Source: Mesorhizobium sp. Root552 (GTDB lineage Bacteria; Pseudomonadota; Alphaproteobacteria; Rhizobiales; Rhizobiaceae). Taken from it: a stretch of DNA of 33,523 bases. The DNA is taken from the NCBI RefSeq assembly GCF_001427285.1, contig NZ_LMFV01000015.1, forward strand, positions 1 through 33,523, read 5' to 3'. Numbering within the stretch: the first letter of the stretch is position 1; each line of letters starts with the position of its first letter. A program made the translations under genes and the position numbers. Shown in pieces: positions 27,201 to 33,523 of this stretch. Below the pieces are notes generated by a model, which saw only the letters and a list, made by a program, of their open reading frames with translations, was not told where the DNA came from and made no database searches.

Positions 27201-28214
27201 ATGGCGCGCAAAACCATGATCGAAGCCATTCGCGATGCCATGGACGTCTCGATGGGGCGTGACGAACGGGTCGTCGTGTTCGGCGAGGACGTCGGCTTTT
27301 TCGGTGGTGTGTTCCGCTGCACCCAAGGCCTTCAGGCCAAGTATGGCACCAGCCGTTGCTTTGATGCCCCGATCAATGAATCCGGCATCGTCGGCGCGGC
27401 CATAGGCATGGCAGCCTACGGCCTGCGCCCTTGCGTCGAAGTGCAGTTTGCCGACTATGTGTATCCGGCTTACGACCAGATTGTCTCGGAGGCCGCGCGC
27501 CTGCGTTACCGTTCGAACGGTGATTTCACCTGTCCGCTGGTGGTGCGCATGCCGACTGGCGGGGGCATTTTCGGTGGCCAGACACACAGCCAGAGCCCAG
27601 AAGCACTGTTCACGCACGTGTCTGGTCTCAAGGTCGTGGTTCCCTCCAACCCGTACGACGCCAAGGGCCTGCTGATTTCGGCCATCGAGGATCCCGATCC
27701 GGTGATCTTTCTCGAGCCGAAACGGCTCTACAATGGCCCCTTCGACGGCCATCACGAGCGCCCGGTAACACCATGGTCCAAGCACGAATTGGGTGAAGTC
27801 GCCGACGGACACTACACGGTTCCGCTCGGCAAGGCGGCGATTCGCCGCCAAGGCTCCTCGCTCACCGTGCTGGCCTACGGCACGATGGTCTATGTTGCCG
27901 AAGCGGCCGTGGAAGAAACCGGCATAGATGCCGAGATCATCGATCTAAGGACGCTTTTGCCGCTTGACCTCGACACCATCATCGCGTCGGTGAAGAAAAC
28001 CGGACGCTGTGTCGTCGTGCATGAGGCGACACTTACGTCGGGGTTCGGAGCTGAGCTGGCGAGCCTGGTGCAGGAAAACTGCTTCTATCACCTCGAAGCA
28101 CCGGTGGTGCGCGTTGCCGGCTGGGACACGCCCTACCCGCACGCACAGGAATGGGACTACTTCCCGGGCCCCGCGCGGGTTGGCCGTGCGCTGATGTCGA
28201 CGATGGAGGCCTGA
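27201..28214 (+). CDS. bkdA2: branched-chain 2-oxoacid dehydrogenase E1 beta subunit
   Basis: The 337-aa partner of E1 alpha completes the TPP site. VVVFGEDVGFFGGVFRCTQGL near residue 20 carries the conserved Glu that activates the cofactor, and FADYVYPAYDQIVSEAARLRYRSNG and PSNPYDAKGLLISAIEDPDPVIFLEPKRLY are E1 beta blocks. The transketolase C-terminal domain runs from about 205, ending VRVAGWDTPYPHAQEWDYFPG. It is 2 bp after E1 alpha and 1 bp before E2. Confidence 0.96.
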   Translation: MARKTMIEAIRDAMDVSMGRDERVVVFGEDVGFFGGVFRCTQGLQAKYGTSRCFDAPINESGIVGAAIGMAAYGLRPCVEVQFADYVYPAYDQIVSEAARLRYRSNGDFTCPLVVRMPTGGGIFGGQTHSQSPEALFTHVSGLKVVVPSNPYDAKGLLISAIEDPDPVIFLEPKRLYNGPFDGHHERPVTPWSKHELGEVADGHYTVPLGKAAIRRQGSSLTVLAYGTMVYVAEAAVEETGIDAEIIDLRTLLPLDLDTIIASVKKTGRCVVVHEATLTSGFGAELASLVQENCFYHLEAPVVRVAGWDTPYPHAQEWDYFPGPARVGRALMSTMEA

Positions 28215-28215
28215 G

Positions 28216-29538
28216 ATGGGCGAATACGTCATCAAGCTTCCCGATGTTGGAGAAGGCGTGGCAGAGGCCGAATTGGTCGAATGGAACGTCAAGATCGGTG
28301 ACATGGTGCGCGAGGACACGGTTCTTGCCGCTGTCATGACCGACAAGGCAACGGTGGAAATCCCCTCGCCGGTCGATGGTGAAATACTGTGGCTCGGTGC
28401 GGAGATCGGCGACACCGTCGCCATCGGCTCGCCAATCGTGCGGCTGAAAGTGGCCGGCGAAGGCAATACCGGTGCGGAAACAGCGGCGGCTCCGAAGCCG
28501 CCAGTCAATGATGACCGCAAATCCCAAAGTGCGATTGCGCAGGCCAAGCCGGAACCAGCGTCGCAAGCCGCGCGTCCAGAACCTGTTGCTGCGGCAAAGC
28601 CGGCCGCAGCTTCGAGCCCAAAGCCCGTATCCGGAGCCATTCAGCGCGGTGCGCCGCGAGCCGAGGGTGAAAGGCCGCTGGCGTCACCGGCAGTCCGCTT
28701 GCGGGCAAAGGAGGCCGGTATCGACCTGAGGCAGGTTGGGGGCAGCGGCCCGGCCGGCCGCATCGGTCATGAAGACCTTGACGCATTCATCCAGCGCGGC
28801 CCGCAGACCGGTAAGACTTCCGGCCTTGTCCGCAACGATGCGATCGAGGAAATCAAGATTGTCGGGCTGCGGCGCAAGATCGCCGAGAAGATGAAGCTCG
28901 CCAAGTCGCGCATTCCGCACATCACCTATGTCGAAGAGGTCGATGTGACCGCACTCGAGGAACTGCGTGCCAACCTCAACAAGGAAAAGCGCACAGACCG
29001 TCCCAAGCTGACGTTGCTGCCTTTCCTGATGCGGGCGATGGTCAGAGCTATCGCCGAACAACCGCAGCTCAATGCCTTGTTCGACGACGAGGTGGGCATC
29101 GTCCATCAATATGGCGGTGTCCATATCGGGATCGCGGCGCAGACATCCGGCGGGCTGGTCGTGCCGGTGGTCAAGCATGTCGAAGCTCGTGATCTCTGGG
29201 ACTGTGGCGCGGAAGTCAACCGGCTTGCGGAAGCTGCAAAGGCCGGCACGGCAACGCGTGAGGAACTGTCGGGCTCCACCATCACCATCACTTCGCTTGG
29301 CGCCATGGGCGGCGTGGTCACCACGCCGGTCATCAATCATCCGGAAGTGGCGATTGTCGGCGTCAACAAGATGATGATCCGCCCGATGTGGGACGGCAGC
29401 CAGTTCGTGCCTCGCAAGATGATGAACCTTTCATCCAGCTTCGATCATCGCGTCATCGACGGTTGGGATGCTGCGATCTTCGTCCAGCGCATCAAGGCGT
29501 TGCTCGAAACTCCGGCGCTGATCTTCGTGGAGGGATGA
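28216..29538 (+). CDS. bkdB: branched-chain 2-oxoacid dehydrogenase E2 (dihydrolipoyl acyltransferase)
   Basis: This 440-aa acyltransferase forms the complex core. The lipoyl domain (1-78) has Lys44 in MTDKATVEI as the lipoylation site; an Ala/Pro/Lys-rich linker (about 85-150) follows; the peripheral-subunit-binding domain is [21 protein letters not shown] around 155-190; and the catalytic domain (about 210-440) ends with [17 protein letters not shown], containing the active-site His and Asp of HxxxDG. One lipoyl domain is typical for bacterial BkdB. It starts 1 bp after the E1 beta stop, and is followed by a 64-bp gap with a possible short ORF. Confidence 0.96.
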   Translation: MGEYVIKLPDVGEGVAEAELVEWNVKIGDMVREDTVLAAVMTDKATVEIPSPVDGEILWLGAEIGDTVAIGSPIVRLKVAGEGNTGAETAAAPKPPVNDDRKSQSAIAQAKPEPASQAARPEPVAAAKPAAASSPKPVSGAIQRGAPRAEGERPLASPAVRLRAKEAGIDLRQVGGSGPAGRIGHEDLDAFIQRGPQTGKTSGLVRNDAIEEIKIVGLRRKIAEKMKLAKSRIPHITYVEEVDVTALEELRANLNKEKRTDRPKLTLLPFLMRAMVRAIAEQPQLNALFDDEVGIVHQYGGVHIGIAAQTSGGLVVPVVKHVEARDLWDCGAEVNRLAEAAKAGTATREELSGSTITITSLGAMGGVVTTPVINHPEVAIVGVNKMMIRPMWDGSQFVPRKMMNLSSSFDHRVIDGWDAAIFVQRIKALLETPALIFVEG

Positions 29539-29540
29539 CG

Positions 29541-29603
29541 ATGATCTCGCAAAGCGACGGCCGGTTTGCCGGAAGGCTCATGACCCAGGAAGGAAGCCGG
29601 TGA
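29541..29603 (+). CDS. possible 20-aa ORF between bkdB and lpdA
   Basis: A 20-codon frame (ATG 29541, TGA 29601-29603) begins 2 bp after the bkdB stop, with GGAGGG about 6 bp before it, and its stop overlaps the lpdA ATG as TGATG. It could be a short coupling ORF that carries ribosomes from bkdB to lpdA. The peptide has no recognisable domain, is polar and is not membrane-like. It may equally be non-coding. Confidence 0.3.
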   Translation: MISQSDGRFAGRLMTQEGSR

Positions 29604-31000
29604 TGAAAGACATTACCTGCAAGCTGCTCGTCATCGGCGCTGGTCCTGGCGGTTATGTCTGTGCCATACGCGCAGGCCAACTCGGCATCGATACGGTCGT
29701 CATCGAGGCCGGCAAGCCCGGCGGCACTTGCCTCAATGTCGGCTGCATTCCCTCCAAGGCGCTGATCCATGCCGCCGAGGAATTCGAAAAGGCCAGCCAC
29801 TGGGCCGGGAAACCCGGTCCCCTCGGCATTTCAGTAGAATCGCCAAAGCTGGAATTCGGCAAAACAGTTGCGTGGAAAGACGGTATTGTTAGCCGACTGA
29901 ACAGCGGCGTCGCCGGATTGTTGAAAAAGGCCAAGGTCAAATATGTCCAGGGCTGGGCTAAATTCCGCGATGGCAAGACCGTCGAGGTAGAAACCGAGAC
30001 CGGAACGCAAGTGATCCGCGCTGAAAACGTGGTCATTGCTACCGGTTCGGCACCGGTCGAGCTTCCCTTCCTGCCTTTCGGTGGCAATGTGATCTCGTCC
30101 ACCGAAGCGCTATCGCTTCCTGCAGTCCCGGAGCGGCTGGCGGTTGTCGGTGGCGGCTACATCGGATTGGAACTCGGCATGGCCTTCGCCAAGCTGGGCG
30201 CCAAGGTCACCGTGGTCGAGGCGCTGCCCCGCCTGCTGCAGCAGTACGATGCGGAGCTGACCAAGCCGGTCCTAAAACGGCTTGCCGACCTTGGCATAGA
30301 GGTTCTCACCGGCGCCAAGGCCAAAGGCGTATCCAGCAAGGGGGATGCCTTGCTTGTAGAGGCTGCCGACGGCAAGGACCGCAAGATCGCGGCCGACAAG
30401 ATCCTCGTCACCGTTGGCCGCAAGCCGGTCACTGCGGGCTGGGGCCTGGAAGAGATCGATCTCGACATGAGCGGACGTTTCATCCGCATCGACGACCAGT
30501 GCCGCACCTCGATGCGCGGCGTCTATGCCATCGGCGACGTCACAGGCGAGCCGATGCTGGCGCACCGGGCGATGGCGCAGGGCGAAATGGTGGCCGAGAT
30601 CGTTGCCGGCCATAAGCGCAGTTGGGACAAGCGCGCCATTCCAGCCATTTGCTTCACCGATCCGGAACTGGTGACTGCTGGTCTTTCGCCGGACGAGGCG
30701 AAGAAGCTCGGCGGTGAGATCAAGATCGGCCAGTTTCCGTTCAGCGCCAATGGCCGCGCCATGACCAAACAGGGCGAGGACGGGTTCGTGCGCGTCGTCG
30801 CGCGCGCCGACAACCATCTTGTCCTCGGCATCCAGGCAGTTGGGCAGGGCGTATCGGAACTGTCCGCTGCCTTCGGGCTGGCGCTCGAAATGGGCGCGCG
30901 GCTCGAAGATATCGCCGGCACGATCCATGCGCATCCGACCCAGGGCGAAGCCTTCCAGGAAGCCGCGCTCAAGGGGCTCGGCCACGCCTTGCATATATAG
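29603..31000 (+). CDS. lpdA: dihydrolipoyl dehydrogenase (E3)
   Basis: The 465-aa FAD enzyme reoxidises dihydrolipoamide on E2, giving NADH; in bkd operons it is often called LpdV. FAD motif [17 protein letters not shown] (12-28), the redox-active CLNVGC (Cys43 and Cys48), the NAD motif [36 protein letters not shown] and the C-terminal [14 protein letters not shown] with the catalytic His-Glu pair are all present. ATG 29603, with AGGAAG before it, is preferred; GTG 29600 is one codon earlier. It completes the operon and is followed by a hairpin at 31006-31031. Confidence 0.96.
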   Translation: MKDITCKLLVIGAGPGGYVCAIRAGQLGIDTVVIEAGKPGGTCLNVGCIPSKALIHAAEEFEKASHWAGKPGPLGISVESPKLEFGKTVAWKDGIVSRLNSGVAGLLKKAKVKYVQGWAKFRDGKTVEVETETGTQVIRAENVVIATGSAPVELPFLPFGGNVISSTEALSLPAVPERLAVVGGGYIGLELGMAFAKLGAKVTVVEALPRLLQQYDAELTKPVLKRLADLGIEVLTGAKAKGVSSKGDALLVEAADGKDRKIAADKILVTVGRKPVTAGWGLEEIDLDMSGRFIRIDDQCRTSMRGVYAIGDVTGEPMLAHRAMAQGEMVAEIVAGHKRSWDKRAIPAICFTDPELVTAGLSPDEAKKLGGEIKIGQFPFSANGRAMTKQGEDGFVRVVARADNHLVLGIQAVGQGVSELSAAFGLALEMGARLEDIAGTIHAHPTQGEAFQEAALKGLGHALHI

Positions 31001-31038
31001 AAAAAGGCTCGCGCCGTTGCCGTCGCGAGCCCTTCTCC
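31001..31038. terminator. terminator between lpdA and the saccharopine dehydrogenase-like gene
   Basis: GGCTCGCG (31006-31013) and CGCGAGCC (31024-31031) form a perfect 8-bp stem with a 10-nt loop. Five A residues on the left give a T run for minus-strand transcripts, and CTTCTCCT on the right is a modest pyrimidine tract for plus-strand transcripts. It can serve both convergent genes. Confidence 0.8.
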
Positions 31039-31060
31039 TCCCCAGAAGAGATGGTGCCGA

Positions 31061-32164
31061 TCAGCTTGCCAGACGGCTCGCCACTTCGTGCTGCGCATAG
31101 GCGCGGCCGAAACGGTTGGCGAGGAAGGTGTCGAGCGCGATGTCTTCCTGCCTGACGAAACCCTTGGCCGGCAGGCTGCCATCGGCCAGCATGTCGAGCA
31201 CGGCGCAGATGCCGGAAGCGGTGGTGATCTGGATCGCGGAGTGGACGACCGCACCAACGCGCTGGCTGTAGATCTTGTTGGCGTAGGTTTCCTGCAGCAG
31301 GCGTCCGTTCTTGCGGCCGCTGACGGTCACGAAGACGATGACGACATCCTGCATGGTCGCCGGCAGGGCGCTTTCGAAGATGTCCTTCAAAACGTCGCGG
31401 CGATGGCGCAGGCCGAGATCGTTGAGCAGCGCCTTCATGATCGCGGCATGGCCGGGATAGCGGATGGTGCGGTAGTTCAGCGTACGCACCTTGCCCTTCA
31501 GCGTCTCGGCCAGCGTGCCCAGCCCGCCGGAGGTGTTGAACGCCTCGTAGGTCACGCCGTCGAGCGAAAATTCCTCGCGTTCCTCGAGCGGCGGCACTTC
31601 GACCAGCTCACCCTCGACGATCGCCTCGCACGGCTCGCAATATTCGTTGATGACGCCGTCGGTGCTCCAGGTCAGGTTGTAGTTCAACGCATTGGAAGGA
31701 TACTGCGGCAACGCGCCGACGCGCATGCGAACGCTCTCCAGCGTATCGAAGCGGCTGGCCAGATCGTTGGCGACGATGGATATGAAGCCGGGAGCCAAGC
31801 CGCACTGCGGAATGAAGGCGGTTCTGGAGCCGCGGGCCAGTTCCTTGACACGGCGGGTCGAGGCGACGTCTTCGGTGAGGTCGAGATAGTGAACGCCGGC
31901 CGCTGCGGCAGCTTCCGCGATACGCGTGGTGAGGTGGAAGGGAGCAGCGCTCAGCACAGCGAACTTGCCGGCAAGCACCTTTTCAAGCTCGCCCTTGGCG
32001 CCGATGTCGAGCTCCAGCGTCGCGACCTGGCCCGAAAGCCCCATTGCGCCGAGTTGCTCGGCTGAGCGGTCCACGACCGTCACGCGATAGTCGCCGGTGG
32101 CAGCCAGCATCTCGGCAATGGTCGAGCCGATCTTGCCCGCTCCGATAACAACGACTTCCTTCAT
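31061..32164 (-). CDS. saccharopine dehydrogenase family protein
   Basis: This 367-aa protein has an N-terminal Rossmann NAD(P) domain (VVVIGAGKIGSTIAEML, 4-20; TVVDRS; AAPFHLTTRIAEAAAAAGVHYLDLTED) and the C-terminal saccharopine dehydrogenase domain (GLAPGFISIVANDLA; YNLTWSTDGVINEY; RTIRYPGHAAIM). This is a family for lysine catabolism (saccharopine cleavage) and related imine reductases; the exact substrate is not readable. The frame is open upstream, but MKEVVVIGAGKIG fits the family start (ATG 32164, with GAGGG upstream). It is divergent from an Lrp regulator, suggesting amino-acid-controlled expression. Confidence 0.9.
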   Translation of the reverse strand: MKEVVVIGAGKIGSTIAEMLAATGDYRVTVVDRSAEQLGAMGLSGQVATLELDIGAKGELEKVLAGKFAVLSAAPFHLTTRIAEAAAAAGVHYLDLTEDVASTRRVKELARGSRTAFIPQCGLAPGFISIVANDLASRFDTLESVRMRVGALPQYPSNALNYNLTWSTDGVINEYCEPCEAIVEGELVEVPPLEEREEFSLDGVTYEAFNTSGGLGTLAETLKGKVRTLNYRTIRYPGHAAIMKALLNDLGLRHRRDVLKDIFESALPATMQDVVIVFVTVSGRKNGRLLQETYANKIYSQRVGAVVHSAIQITTASGICAVLDMLADGSLPAKGFVRQEDIALDTFLANRFGRAYAQHEVASRLAS

Positions 32165-32215
32165 GGCGATACCCTCAATACCGAAAAATTCCTGCTGGAA
32201 ACATCGCAGACCGGC

Positions 32216-32242
32216 TGACGAAAGAAAGGATACGTTTCGTCG
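32216..32242. promoter_or_regulatory. candidate Lrp operator dyad
   Basis: TGACGAAA (32216-32223) and TTTCGTCG (32235-32242) are near-perfect inverted repeats (7 of 8 paired) separated by 11 bp in the 123-bp gap between the divergent saccharopine-dehydrogenase-like and Lrp genes. Position and symmetry suit a binding site of the neighbouring Lrp protein. Not confirmed. Confidence 0.45.
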
Positions 32243-32287
32243 GATCGCTGTGATAGATTGCACAAAACGACGATAGTGTTTGACGAT

Positions 32288-32716
32288 ATGACCAGCCCTG
32301 CCGATCAGGCCCTGATTTCCCTGCTGCGCGAGGACGCGCGCGCTTCGACGGCGGAACTGGCGCGCAAGCTCGGCGTGTCGCGCACCACCGTGCAAAGCCG
32401 CATCGACCGGCTCGAGGCGCGCGGCGTCATCGCCGGCTATGGCGTCAGGCTGTCGCCGGACTATGAGCAAGGACTGGTCAGGGCGCATGTGCTTTTGACC
32501 GTCACGCCGAAGCTGGCGGATACCGTGGTGCGCAGCCTGAAAGCCTTACCTGCGGTGCGTACGCTGCACTCGGTCAGCGGCAGCTTCGACATGATCGTCG
32601 TGGTCGAATCGCTGTCCATTGCCGATCTCGACGGACTGCTCGATCGTATCGGCGCGATGGAAGGGGTGGAACGCACCTTGTCGTCGATCATCCTTTCAAC
32701 GCGCATCGACAGGTAG
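32288..32716 (+). CDS. Lrp/AsnC family transcriptional regulator
   Basis: This 142-aa regulator has an HTH (residues about 4-60; ASTAELARKLGVSRTTVQSRIDRLEARGVI) and an AsnC/RAM ligand domain (VRTLHSVSGSFDMIVVVE; MEGVERTLSSIILSTRIDR). The open frame starts at TTG 32258, but family homology begins at MTSPADQALISLL, so ATG 32288 is chosen; no strong ribosome binding site precedes it. Divergent from the saccharopine-dehydrogenase-like gene and 7 bp upstream of the ACT-domain gene, so it may control both using an amino-acid effector such as lysine or a related compound (inference). Confidence 0.9.
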   Translation: MTSPADQALISLLREDARASTAELARKLGVSRTTVQSRIDRLEARGVIAGYGVRLSPDYEQGLVRAHVLLTVTPKLADTVVRSLKALPAVRTLHSVSGSFDMIVVVESLSIADLDGLLDRIGAMEGVERTLSSIILSTRIDR

Positions 32717-32723
32717 AGACTTC

Positions 32724-33128
32724 ATGGGCGGAGAAACCGACCTCGGCAAACTGCTTGCCTCCATGCAGCCGGAACTACAGCCGCATGTGCATGTGTTCGT
32801 CACTGTTCCTGAAGGGTTTGCCCTGCCGATAGGCGTCGAGCCGGTCATGGTCTTTCGCGAACGGGAGGGCACGACGCTGATCCTGCGCGAGGATCAGGCA
32901 CGTTCTGCGGGCCTTGCGGGTACATTCCGCTGCCGCATGATCACCCTCACCGTCCACTCGGCGCTTGAAGGCGTCGGCTTCCTCGCCGCGATCACCGCGC
33001 GGCTGTCGGCTGCCGGCATAGGCACCAATCCGGTTTCGGCATTCTACCACGACCATCTGTTCGTGCCCGCCGACAGGGCCGACGATGCGATGCGCGTATT
33101 GCGGGAGCTTTCGGCGGAGGGCGGCTAA
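32724..33128 (+). CDS. ACT domain protein (DUF2241/ACT_3-type)
   Basis: The 134-aa protein has GGETDLGKLLASMQPELQPH at its start, a signature I associate with the DUF2241/ACT_3 family, and a C-terminal ACT-like domain (LTVHSALEGVGFLAAITARLSAAGIGTNPVSAFYHDHLFVPADRADDAMRVL). ACT domains bind amino acids and regulate enzymes or transcription. The ATG at 32724 follows the Lrp stop by 7 bp, indicating co-transcription. A direct partner is unknown, but the Lrp gene and the saccharopine-dehydrogenase-like gene next to it make an amino-acid-sensing role plausible. Confidence 0.88.
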   Translation: MGGETDLGKLLASMQPELQPHVHVFVTVPEGFALPIGVEPVMVFREREGTTLILREDQARSAGLAGTFRCRMITLTVHSALEGVGFLAAITARLSAAGIGTNPVSAFYHDHLFVPADRADDAMRVLRELSAEGG

Positions 33129-33144
33129 TACGCTGCTCGTCCCT

Positions 33145-33333
33145 CGTCATCCTCGGGCAAGCCTGAGCGAAGCGAAAGGCGCGACCCTAGGATCCATGCC
33201 GTGAGGATTGTGTGGTGCAGGGCGGCTCAGAATGGGAGCCTGATTTTGCACCCTTTGCGCGCTGCCGGGGTTTCACGGCATGGATCCCAGGGTCTCCGCA
33301 ACGGCCTTCGGCCTGCTCCGCCCTGGGATGACG
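33145..33333. repeat. long nested palindromic intergenic element
   Basis: Outer arms CGTCATCC (33145-33152) and GGATGACG (33326-33333) are exact, extended inward by GGGC/GCCC. Inner arms (33184-33204 with 33273-33293) pair at 20 of 21 positions, including a 15-bp perfect block around GGATCCATGCCG. The centre holds two more stems: GGTGCA (33214-33219) with TGCACC (33247-33252), and GGCTC (33224-33228) with GAGCC (33236-33240). GGCC-TTC-GGCC (33303-33313) forms a side hairpin on the right arm. It resembles the mosaic palindromic repeats I know from Rhizobiales genomes. Confidence 0.8.
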
Positions 33334-33391
33334 AAGAGATGGTTGCGTTTATTCATCGCCACGCTGCCTTTTCGGCCCTGGAAATTCTCTG

Positions 33392-33434
33392 CCCCGCCCT
33401 TAAGCTCCTTCGCTAACGCTCGTCGCTGGCGGGG
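33392..33434. repeat. GC-rich 7-bp inverted repeat
   Basis: CCCCGCC (33392-33398) faces GGCGGGG (33428-33434) with a 29-nt loop. It sits between the large palindrome and the 15-bp inverted repeat and may be part of one composite element. Confidence 0.45.
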
Positions 33435-33443
33435 ACCCCGAGG

Positions 33444-33511
33444 AATGGCCAGACGGCTATCGGAGTTCGTGCTTTATGGTTGCCACGCCCGGCTAAAGCC
33501 GTCTGGCCATT
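33444..33511. repeat. perfect 15-bp inverted repeat at right edge
   Basis: AATGGCCAGACGGCT (33444-33458) and AGCCGTCTGGCCATT (33497-33511) are exact inverted repeats with a 38-nt loop. There is no following T run, so it is not an obvious terminator. The element may continue beyond the window. Confidence 0.75.
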
Positions 33512-33523
33512 GTCAAAGAACTG

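Larger units (their letters stand above)
33129..33523. other. gene-free right-edge region rich in inverted repeats
   Basis: No gene is supported in these 395 bp. The region holds a large palindromic element (33145-33333), a 7-bp stem (33392-33398 with 33428-33434) and a perfect 15-bp inverted repeat (33444-33458 with 33497-33511). Open frames across it look like chance readings of the repeat sequence, not coding. Confidence 0.7.

Noticed and set aside
27608..27625. CACGTG-containing stretch in bkdA2 as another parS
   Set aside because: Only the CACGTG core is shared; flanks do not match the consensus, and such hexamers occur by chance.
33201..33416. 71-aa plus-strand open frame at the right edge
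   Set aside because: It reads through the palindromic element, so its openness reflects repeat composition.

Overview
The window is about 33.5 kb of chromosomal DNA from an alphaproteobacterium, most likely a Rhizobiales member close to Mesorhizobium/Phyllobacteriaceae. This rests on the gene order (maf-aroE-coaE-dnaQ; hemE-hemJ-rho; mnmE-mnmG-rsmG-parA-parB-holA), on GC-rich codon use, and on a long palindromic intergenic repeat of a type I associate with Mesorhizobium-like genomes. It contains no rRNA, tRNA, transposase, phage gene or CRISPR array that I can see. I support 35 protein genes plus one possible 20-codon ORF.

The centre of the window is a 400-bp gene-free stretch at 13367-13766, between a PPDK-regulatory-protein gene and hemE. 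I read it as the chromosomal replication origin (oriC). It holds one perfect DnaA box, several near-matches, five GANTC (CcrM-type) sites in about 150 bp and an AT-rich dyad. 27 of the 35 genes point away from this point. To its right are two parS-type palindromes between mnmE and mnmG, a third inside rsmG and a degenerate one inside hemE, followed by parA and parB. The window therefore holds the origin and the partition locus together.

Left arm (1-13366), mostly minus strand: HAD phosphatase and dUTPase; an Lrp/AsnC regulator divergent from a DUF6356 gene and a class II glutamine amidotransferase gene; prfC; a GST; a tightly overlapping Tim44-like / mltA / Smr / XRE cluster; fxsA; secB; and the dnaQ-coaE-aroE-maf housekeeping cluster.

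Right arm (13767-33523), mostly plus strand: hemE-hemJ (haem synthesis), rho, a YyaL-type thioredoxin-domain protein in opposite orientation, mnmE-mnmG-rsmG (tRNA/rRNA modification), parAB, holA, then a complete branched-chain 2-oxoacid dehydrogenase operon (E1alpha, E1beta, E2, E3). It ends with a saccharopine-dehydrogenase-like enzyme divergent from an Lrp regulator and an ACT-domain gene. The last 395 bp carry no gene but are full of nested inverted repeats.

I found no clearly new multi-gene system. The best leads are the origin/partition sequence architecture, the palindromic repeat at the right edge, the BCKDH operon sitting directly beside parB-holA, and the Lrp/ACT/saccharopine-dehydrogenase module.
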